The notes below the pieces were generated by a model. The model saw only the letters and a program-made list of their open reading frames with translations, was not told where the DNA came from and ran no database searches. Positions 1 to 5,084 of a stretch of DNA of 7,774 bases are shown piece after piece (position 1 is the stretch's first letter; each line of letters starts with the position of its first letter). The position numbers and the translations under genes are program-made. This stretch comes from Deltaproteobacteria bacterium (GTDB lineage Bacteria > Myxococcota_A > UBA9160), in NCBI GenBank assembly GCA_003520425.1, contig DOUU01000375.1, positions 4,672-12,445 of the forward strand. The letters are read 5' to 3'.

Positions 1-1
1 A

Positions 2-586
2 CTCATGCTGCGGCTCGCTCGCGCCTATGACCAGGCGGCGACGGACGAGCCCGAGCGGGCGTTCGCGCGTCTTGCGACCGCCGTCGCGAAGTACTGGGTC
101 TGCAAGCGGACGCCGGCGATGATCTACGAAGCCATGGAATGCCTCGGGGGGAACGGGTACGTCGAGGAGTCCATCCTGCCGCGGCTCTACCGGGAGGCAC
201 CGGTCAATGCCATCTGGGAGGGCTCGGGCAACGTAATCTGCCTCGACGTGCTGCGGGCGATGGTGCGTGAGCCCGCGAGCCTTCCCGCCCTTCTCGACGA
301 GCTGCGTCTTGCGCGGGGAGGAAACCGAGCCCTGGACGCCTCCGTGGCCGCCCTCGAGCGGGAAGTGAAAGAACTCGCCGCGCCCGAGCCGCGTGCCCGC
401 AGCCTGGTCGAGCGCATGGCGCTGGCACTCCAGGCCTCGCTGCTTGTGCGCTGCGCGCCGCCCTTCGTGGCCGACGCCTTCTGCGAGGCCCGGCTCTCAC
501 GGGAAGGAGGGTTCCTCTTCGGAGCCCTCCCTCCGGGAGCGAAGCGGCGAGAGATCGTGGCGCGCGCTCTGCCTCCTGCGGTGTAG
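2..586 (+). CDS. Acyl-CoA dehydrogenase, AidB-like (3' part only)
   Basis: This is the C-terminal part, about 194 residues, of an acyl-CoA dehydrogenase. The reading frame is open to the window edge, so the true start lies to the left and the Met at base 5 is internal. The segment K-Y-W-V-C-K-R, then A-M-E-C-L-G-G-N-G-Y, then P-R-L-Y-R-E-A-P-V-N and I-W-E-G-S-G-N is the signature of the AidB/isovaleryl-CoA dehydrogenase-like branch. In this fold it forms part of the FAD and substrate pocket in the C-terminal helical domain. The Glu of W-E-G sits where medium-chain acyl-CoA dehydrogenases carry their catalytic base (family knowledge). These flavoenzymes oxidise acyl-CoA at the alpha-beta bond and pass electrons to ETF. 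E. coli AidB itself also binds DNA and is linked to alkylation stress, but whether this protein shares that role cannot be told from half a gene. It converges on the MAPEG gene, with 30 bp between the stops. Confidence 0.9.
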   Translation, partial: LMLRLARAYDQAATDEPERAFARLATAVAKYWVCKRTPAMIYEAMECLGGNGYVEESILPRLYREAPVNAIWEGSGNVICLDVLRAMVREPASLPALLDELRLARGGNRALDASVAALEREVKELAAPEPRARSLVERMALALQASLLVRCAPPFVADAFCEARLSREGGFLFGALPPGAKRREIVARALPPAV

Positions 587-589
587 GCC

Positions 590-602
590 CGCCCAGAGGG
601 CG
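590..602. terminator. Small hairpin between convergent genes
   Basis: CGCCC-AGA-GGGCG forms a perfect 5-bp GC stem with a 3-base loop in the 30 bp between the two convergent stop codons. No T-run follows on either strand, so it is at best a weak bidirectional terminator. The placement is the main argument. Confidence 0.3.
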
Positions 603-616
603 ACGCGGCGCAAGGC

Positions 617-1015
617 CTAGTGAGCCGCGACCCCCGCCAGGACGAAGAGCCCGATCACGCAGGCGAACCCGACGGTGAAGATGGCACTGCGCGCGCGATC
701 CAGGTCCGCCAGGTAGAAGATGCCGTGCAGGATGCGGCAGACCAGGAAGAGGACCGCGAGGCGCGCAGACCAGACGGCGTCGGCACCGGCGAGATGTGCC
801 ACCAGGACGGCGGGAGCGAATGTGATCAGCGCCTCGAACGCGTTCTGATGCGCACCGAGCGCGCGGGCGCCGCGGCCTTGGAGCTGCGCCTGCTGGACGC
901 GGGGAAGCTTGTTGTCCACGCTGCCGAGCTGCTTGATGCGCTCGGGGATCTGGAAAGGAGCCCAGATATAGGGGAGAAGACAGGCGATCGCGAGACAGAG
1001 AAACGGGGTCGTCAT
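617..1015 (-). CDS. MAPEG family membrane protein
   Basis: This is a 132-residue integral membrane protein of the MAPEG family (membrane-associated proteins in eicosanoid and glutathione metabolism). Four hydrophobic stretches are visible at roughly residues 2-22, 60-80, 84-103 and 110-130. The family motif is clear: A-H-Q-N-A-F-E-A at about 55-62 (Asn58, Glu61), then R94-I-L-H-G-I-F-Y-L and a later R-S-A-I-F-T-V-G. Eukaryotic members are glutathione transferases or peroxidases. For the many bacterial relatives the substrate is usually unknown, so no specific reaction is claimed. The ATG at 1015 is chosen because GGGAGGG lies about 8 bases upstream and the protein then begins directly with the first membrane helix. 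A longer reading from 1054 adds 13 residues without a good ribosome site. It lies 83 bp downstream of the PilZ gene on the same strand, so the two could share a transcript. Confidence 0.88.
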   Translation of the reverse strand: MTTPFLCLAIACLLPYIWAPFQIPERIKQLGSVDNKLPRVQQAQLQGRGARALGAHQNAFEALITFAPAVLVAHLAGADAVWSARLAVLFLVCRILHGIFYLADLDRARSAIFTVGFACVIGLFVLAGVAAH

Positions 1016-1098
1016 CTCATCGGCCCTCCCGAAAATGTGCGCGCATTCTGACACGCTCGGGGGTCGAGGGGGAAACCGATTGGGAGTCGAACTTCGGC

Positions 1099-1827
1099 CT
1101 AGAGCATGAGATCGGAGAGCCGCTCCTGGGCGAACACATGGAGCAGCGCCTCGGCGTCGAGGGGCGAGCTCTCAAAGCGCACGCCCATCCCCACCGGCAG
1201 ATTCTTATGTTGCAGGTTTCCGGGCACGTTGGTCATCACGACGCGCGCCTGGAGGCGGCCGCGCATGCCTTGGACGGGAAGCTCAAGCGCGATCCGGGCA
1301 CCTCGCGGCGAAGGCGCTGGCGTCGCGAGAAAGGCGCCCGAAGACGACACGGTGTACACCGAGGCGGCCTTGCTGCGGCCTTCCACGAAGACCGGAATCT
1401 CCCAGTTCGTGGGCGCGCGCAGGCTTCGTCTCTCGCCGCGCACCACGGACGAGCCCGCCAGGGCGCGGTTCACCTGGAAGCGAAGCGTATGCTGATGGAG
1501 GGGCTCGAAGAGCGCGAAGGTGACTCCCGCCGATCGAAGCCGCGCACGGTCGGCATCGTCGGGCCTGGGACCCGCAGCCAGAAACCACAGCTCGCCCGTG
1601 GCGACATCGCAGAGGAAACGCAGCGTGCGGCGCAAATCCACCACCGGCAGATCGGGTGCAAGCACCACGGCACCGATCGCGCCGCGCGCGATCCGCAGCA
1701 GGACGTGCGCCTGCTCCGGGGTCTTCGCGGGCACCGCGCGATAGCCGAGGCGCACGAGGCGCTCGCGCACGAGCTCGAGGGAGGGCGCGGAGGCGCCGAG
1801 CAAAAGCACGTCGTTCGGCTGGCTGAT
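1099..1827 (-). CDS. Receiver-like/PilZ domain protein
   Basis: The protein has about 242 residues and two domains. Residues 6-123 look like a response-regulator receiver fold (D-V-L-L-L-G-A first strand, alternating helices and strands), but the phospho-acceptor position reads V-L-A-P-D-L-P and the late Lys-Pro reads E108-P109, so it is probably a pseudo-receiver. Residues 130-237 form a PilZ domain, which in active members binds cyclic di-GMP: R133-x-x-x-R137, then T159-V-S161-S-S-G164 in place of the usual D/N-x-S-x-x-G, ending in G-M-G-V-R-F at 213-218. Similar PilZ domains are multiplied in myxobacteria. The start is uncertain. No ATG, GTG or TTG lies in frame at a normal distance from the strong GGGGAGGGAAGG site (about 1832-1843). 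An ATC at 1825-1827 is well spaced and gives M-S-Q-P-N-D-V-L-L-L. A GTG at 1809 lies too far from that site, and the in-frame ATGs at 2094 and 2073 fall inside the divergent protease gene. Likely role: a cytoplasmic signalling adaptor. Confidence 0.82.
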   Translation of the reverse strand: MSQPNDVLLLGASAPSLELVRERLVRLGYRAVPAKTPEQAHVLLRIARGAIGAVVLAPDLPVVDLRRTLRFLCDVATGELWFLAAGPRPDDADRARLRSAGVTFALFEPLHQHTLRFQVNRALAGSSVVRGERRSLRAPTNWEIPVFVEGRSKAASVYTVSSSGAFLATPAPSPRGARIALELPVQGMRGRLQARVVMTNVPGNLQHKNLPVGMGVRFESSPLDAEALLHVFAQERLSDLML

Positions 1828-1883
1828 GGCCCTTCCCTCCCCCTGTGGCCGCCTCTTGGATCGGCCGCCCCGCGAAGCACCCC

Positions 1884-1899
1884 TGTGATCGCGCTCACG
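1884..1899. promoter_or_regulatory. CRP/FNR-family-like operator
   Basis: The sequence TGTGA-TCGCGC-TCACG matches the CRP core consensus TGTGA-N6-TCACA at 9 of 10 defined positions. It sits inside a longer imperfect inverted repeat (ACCCCTGTGA against TCAC-g-AGGGGT, 1879-1905). It lies in the divergent region, about 57 bp upstream of the proposed PilZ start and about 133 bp upstream of the protease start, where a CRP-type regulator could act on either gene. The motif is seen directly. Binding by a CRP homologue is inference, and no convincing -10/-35 pair was found to fix its role. Confidence 0.5.
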
Positions 1900-2032
1900 A
1901 GGGGTTGAACCGCGCCACCGTGTGCTCTTGCCGCGATTCTGCGGCTTGTGCGTGATGCTGCGCCTTCTCCCTTGTGGAAGAGCGCCTTTCGTGGGAATGT
2001 AAAAGGCAACGGGAAGGGTCGCGGGGGACGCT

Positions 2033-3775
2033 ATGGCGCTGGCGAGCCGAGCGATCGGACTGCTGGCGCTCATGCTTGTCTTGCCGGCGCGCATGGCCGA
2101 GGGAGCCGCGCCGGCTCAGGGGACTTCCGAGCGGCTTGCCCCGATGCTCCTCCAGCTTCTCGACGAATATGACCGTGCAGGGGAGGACGGGGTGCGGCGC
2201 ATGGCCGCCGCGCGGCGGATCGAGCTGCGCGAGTCCGCACGGGGTGCGCTCCTTCCCGTGATCCTCGAGCCCAGCGCCGGCATTTCGACGCGCCAGATCG
2301 ACGCCCGCGAGATCGAGGCCCTGGGTGGACGCGTCGACGCTGTCTCCGAGTCCTTCGTGCGCGTCCTCGTGCTCCCGAGCGAGGCCCGCCGTCTGGCCGA
2401 GCTAAACGGCGTGCGCGTCGTCCGCACGCCGACCCTTGCGACGCCGGTTTCAGGCTTCGGGTCGATCGTCTCCGAGAGCGTGGCGCTCACCGGCGCAAAC
2501 GTCTTCCAGGAAAGCTTCACGGGTGCCGGAGTGAAAGCGGCAGTCGTGGACCTCGGGTTTCAGGGTCTCTCCACGGTCATCGCGGCCGGCGAGCTCCCCG
2601 CAAATGCGATCACTATGGATTTCACGGGAACGGGAATCGAGTCGACGACGCCGCACGGCGTGGCTGTCGCCGAGGAGCTCATGGACATGGCCCCGGGCGT
2701 CCAGCTCTACTGCCTGAAGATCGGCGATGAGGTGGATCTGCAGAACGCGGCTACGTACCTGAGCCAGAACGGCATTCACATCGCCAATCATTCGGTCGCC
2801 TGGGTGCTTGCCGGCTATTACGACGATACGGGTCCGATCAACGACATCATCAATTCATCGCACGACAACGACGGTGTCTTCTGGAGCGTCGCCGCCGGCA
2901 ACGCTGCGCAGAGCCACTGGAGGGGGCCATGGTCGGATCCCGACCAGGACGGGCGACTGAACTTCACCCCCACGCAGAATACGCTCGGCTTGGGATTGAG
3001 CGATGGCACGATCACCGTGTTTCTCAACTGGAACCAGTACGGAAACTCGGTCACGAATCTGGATCTCTACGTGCTCGACGGGACAGGCGCAGTGGCGGCC
3101 TCCAGCACGAACCCCCAGAACGGTCCCCAGGACCCTGCGGAGGCCGTCTCGTTCTCGTACGATCCAGCGCGCGCTCCTTACACGGCGGAGGTCGTTTGGG
3201 TTTCGGGACCCACGACCGGACTCGACATCACGCTCTTCAGCTTCGACAACACCTTCTCTCCCGCGGTCGCGTCTTCGAGCACGATGGATCCCGCCGACGC
3301 GCACGGTGCAACGGCGATGGGGGCGATCCCTGAATCCTCCTACGCGCAGACGAATCCTCCGCTTGAGCCCTATTCCAGCCAGGGACCGACCACCGATGGC
3401 CGGGTCAAGCCGGACTTTTGCGCCCCCGATGGAACCTCGACCTACACCTACGGAACGCTTTCCTCCTACGGCACGTCCTTCGCCGCCCCGATCGCCGCGG
3501 GCGCTGCGGCCTTGTGGCAGCAGAAGCTGGGCGTGGTTGCTCCCTCCGAGTTCGTCTCGACCTTTGTGAATTTCGCGCGCCCGGTGGGAGCGCCGATCCC
3601 CAATTCCCTGTGCGGATCTGGCGAGCTCATGGTTTCGGGACCGACCGTGTCCTGCGGCACGGCCGGCGAGCTCATCGTCGTGCTGCCCGCCCTCCTGTGG
3701 CTCCGGAGGAGAAGAGAGCGCCGAGCCCTCCGAGGCAGCGACGGGACCGACCTCGCGCGGCGCCCGCAAGTCTAA
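2033..3775 (+). CDS. Secreted subtilisin-like S8 serine protease with C-terminal anchor
   Basis: This is a 580-residue exported protease. Residues 1-25 are a signal peptide (R6, hydrophobic core I-G-L-L-A-L-M-L-V-L). Residues 30-140 look like a propeptide. The catalytic set of peptidase family S8 can be read: Asp173 (K-A-A-V-V-D-L-G-F), His208 (T-T-P-H-G-V-A-V-A-E), oxyanion Asn290 (V-A-A-G-N) and Ser482 (Y-G-T-S-F-A-A-P). Between Asn290 and Ser482 lies a beta-rich insert (about 310-405), containing L-N-W-N and N-L-D-L-Y-V and resembling the beta-sandwich that follows the catalytic domain in KP-43-type subtilisins. The sequence then returns to the fold with P-Y-S-S-Q-G-P-T-T-D-G-R-V-K-P-D. 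The C-terminus has Cys541, a hydrophobic stretch (547-557) and R-R-R-R-E-R-R, like a MYXO-CTERM-style sorting signal. About 16 further residues follow, which is unusual. The ATG at 2033 has GGGGGA 4 bases upstream and fits the signal peptide. Its natural substrate is unknown. Confidence 0.9.
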   Translation: MALASRAIGLLALMLVLPARMAEGAAPAQGTSERLAPMLLQLLDEYDRAGEDGVRRMAAARRIELRESARGALLPVILEPSAGISTRQIDAREIEALGGRVDAVSESFVRVLVLPSEARRLAELNGVRVVRTPTLATPVSGFGSIVSESVALTGANVFQESFTGAGVKAAVVDLGFQGLSTVIAAGELPANAITMDFTGTGIESTTPHGVAVAEELMDMAPGVQLYCLKIGDEVDLQNAATYLSQNGIHIANHSVAWVLAGYYDDTGPINDIINSSHDNDGVFWSVAAGNAAQSHWRGPWSDPDQDGRLNFTPTQNTLGLGLSDGTITVFLNWNQYGNSVTNLDLYVLDGTGAVAASSTNPQNGPQDPAEAVSFSYDPARAPYTAEVVWVSGPTTGLDITLFSFDNTFSPAVASSSTMDPADAHGATAMGAIPESSYAQTNPPLEPYSSQGPTTDGRVKPDFCAPDGTSTYTYGTLSSYGTSFAAPIAAGAAALWQQKLGVVAPSEFVSTFVNFARPVGAPIPNSLCGSGELMVSGPTVSCGTAGELIVVLPALLWLRRRRERRALRGSDGTDLARRPQV

Positions 3776-3832
3776 AGTCGCAGGCCCGCCCCTCTCCCCA
3801 AGGTCCTGGCACGCCCTGCTTTGCGCCGGGCG

Positions 3833-4459
3833 CTAGGCCTTTCGACGCGGTGCGAGCAGGAGATAGATCAAGAGCAGCGCAGCTCCCACGAGAACGAGCA
3901 GTCCCAAGGCGGGGCCGATGCGGTGAATCGCGGACGCGATGGCGTTGAAATCGCGTCCGAACCCATAGGCTCCGAGGCCCCAGAATCCCACCCACAAAAG
4001 GGCGCCGATCGCATTCCAGACAAGAAAGGGCGCGCGCTCCATTCCGAGGGCGCCTGCCGCGAGGCCGTTGATCTGGCGCAGGCCGTCGACAAAGCGACCG
4101 AGCGCAACGACGCGTGGCCCCCAGCGTGCGAAAAGACGCTCGACCCGGGCCAGTCGCTCGCCGTGGGCGAAGCGCTGGAGAAGGGGCCGCCCCCCCTTGC
4201 GCCCGATCAGCCAGCCGAGGGCGTTGCCCAGGGCAGCCGCCACGACCGCGAGCGCGAGGAGCGGGACGAGCGCAAACTCGCCCCGACCGGCCAAGACGGC
4301 GGCCGCCACGAGGAGCGTTTGCCCGGGCGCCGGGATCCCGACGCCCTCGGCGAAGATGCACCCGAAGACCGCCGCCTGCCCCCACTGCCGGAGCAGCGGC
4401 TCCGCAGCCGCAAGGTGCTCCTCCAGCGTCGTCACGACTGCCACACCGAGAGGCGTCAT
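3833..4459 (-). CDS. DedA family membrane protein
   Basis: This is a 208-residue polytopic inner-membrane protein of the DedA/VTT family. Members are implicated in undecaprenyl-phosphate or phospholipid movement across the membrane and in membrane homeostasis; the substrate of this one is not known. Motifs seen: F-A-E38-G-V-G-I-P-A-P-G-Q47 in the first re-entrant region, G-N-A-L-G-W-L-I-G-R-K-G-G at about 78-90, and G-R122-F-V-D-G-L-R128-Q-I-N-G-L-A-A-G with the two arginines spaced as in E. coli YqjA. The usual acidic residue of P-G-E/D is Gln here, and the Pro of the R-F-x-P motif is Asp. Hydrophobic helices close the protein, ending in P-R-R-K-A. The ATG at 4459 is preferred. A TTG at 4504 would add 15 residues but has no ribosome site and would place a perfect intergenic inverted repeat inside the gene. 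It follows the small exported protein gene by 61 bp and is probably its operon partner. Confidence 0.9.
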   Translation of the reverse strand: MTPLGVAVVTTLEEHLAAAEPLLRQWGQAAVFGCIFAEGVGIPAPGQTLLVAAAVLAGRGEFALVPLLALAVVAAALGNALGWLIGRKGGRPLLQRFAHGERLARVERLFARWGPRVVALGRFVDGLRQINGLAAGALGMERAPFLVWNAIGALLWVGFWGLGAYGFGRDFNAIASAIHRIGPALGLLVLVGAALLLIYLLLAPRRKA

Positions 4460-4482
4460 CTCACCCGGAGAGTTTCGAGCCC

Positions 4483-4500
4483 GGGAGGCCGAGGCCTCCC
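4483..4500. repeat. Perfect inverted repeat (hairpin) upstream of dedA-like gene
   Basis: GGGAGGCC-GA-GGCCTCCC gives two perfect 8-base arms around a 2-base centre, and would fold as a 7-bp stem with a 4-base loop. It fills most of the gap between the small exported protein gene and the DedA gene, both on the minus strand. No T-run follows, so a full intrinsic terminator is unlikely. It could act as an RNA processing or stability stem that uncouples expression of the two genes. Confidence 0.6.
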
Positions 4501-4520
4501 CCAAGACGACAGGCCGACGA

Positions 4521-4793
4521 CTACTTCTTTTTCGCCGCGGCGGGCTTGGTCTCGATCTCGGTCGCGATCATGCGGTAGTAGACGGTGACCTTGTCACCCT
4601 TCTTGGGCTCGCCCGTCACCTTCGTTCCCGCATCCTTCGCGATCTGCCAGTTCTCCTTTCCCTTCATGACCGTGATCGTGTCGGCGGTGGTTTCGACCAC
4701 GGGACCCGTCACCTGGTAGGTCTTGGTCTCGGCGGCGAGAGCCGGTGCCGCCAGGGTGAGCGCTGCCGCAAACCAAAGGGCATGCCTTCGCAT
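4521..4793 (-). CDS. Small exported protein, OB-like, unknown function
   Basis: This is a 90-residue protein with a clear Sec signal peptide: M-R-R-H, a hydrophobic core L-W-F-A-A-A-L-T-L-A, and a cleavage site after A-L-A at about residue 20. The mature chain of about 70 residues is predicted to be mainly beta strand (T-Y-Q-V-T-G-P-V-V-E, D-T-I-T-V-M-K-G, G-D-K-V-T-V-Y-Y-R-M) and ends in a basic tail (K-P-A-A-A-K-K-K). The alternating strand pattern with a G-D-K-V-T-V turn resembles small periplasmic OB-fold proteins of the DUF5666 type, but I do not recognise a named family and claim no function. The ATG at 4793 is well supported: AGGAGGG lies 8 bases upstream. It is the first gene of a likely two-gene unit with the DedA-family protein, which hints at an envelope role. 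Confidence 0.85.
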   Translation of the reverse strand: MRRHALWFAAALTLAAPALAAETKTYQVTGPVVETTADTITVMKGKENWQIAKDAGTKVTGEPKKGDKVTVYYRMIATEIETKPAAAKKK

Positions 4794-5084
4794 CTTTGAA
4801 TCCCTCCTCGAGCACCGCGCGCCGGCGCGGGCGGGTCATGCTAGCGCGAACGCGCGGACCGACGGAAGAATTTCAGTGGGGCGCGGTCCGCTCGGGGCAC
4901 TCCCTGCAGGGCCGGCTCGGACCTGTGGAGCAACCCACCCACGTCTGCCCGAAGTCTCGGGAGGTCGAGGTTGTGCGGCTGTGTCACTGCGTCGCGGTCC
5001 GATTCGGCCGGCCGCAGCCGCCCTCGCTCCGACCGGTGTGGGACTCGCGCACTGGGGGCCACAGGCTGGACGCATGGCGCGGGC
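4794..5084 (-). promoter_or_regulatory. Leader and promoter region of the small exported protein/dedA-like unit
   Basis: This 291-bp stretch has no convincing gene. Its open frames have no ribosome site and low-complexity Arg/Ala/Pro composition. Read leftward it holds the ribosome site AGGAGGG (about 4802-4808), a 6-bp GC hairpin (CCGCGC-GCCG-GCGCGG, 4815-4830), a weak -10-like TAGCAT (4843-4838) and a perfect 8-base inverted repeat with a 22-base spacer (GCGGACCG at 4854-4861, CGGTCCGC at 4884-4891) that overlaps the expected -35 position. I found no clear terminator for the glycosyltransferase gene that ends at 5085. Confidence 0.35.

Noticed and set aside
620..1051. 143-codon plus-strand frame antisense to the MAPEG gene
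   Set aside because: It mirrors almost the whole MAPEG gene, is rich in charged residues with no motif, and lacks a ribosome site.
1905..1940. Sigma-70 promoter with TTGAAC as -35 for the protease
   Set aside because: No acceptable -10 hexamer at 16-18 bp spacing; the other candidates upstream of 2033 also match poorly.
1828..2094. N-terminal extension of the PilZ protein to ATGs at 2094 or 2073
   Set aside because: It would overlap the start of the divergent protease gene and its promoter region; the added residues are Arg/Ser/Pro-rich and unlike a domain.
2855..3769. 304-codon open frame on the minus strand opposite the protease
   Set aside because: The plus-strand frame has signal peptide, catalytic residues and conserved motifs. 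The antisense frame is Arg/Gly-rich without any recognisable domain, a usual shadow in GC-rich DNA.
3812..3833. Possible terminator between the protease and DedA genes (CGCCC...GGGCG, 11-base loop)
   Set aside because: Short stem, a competing 4-bp stem in the same bases, no T-run, and overlap with the DedA stop codon; too weak to call.
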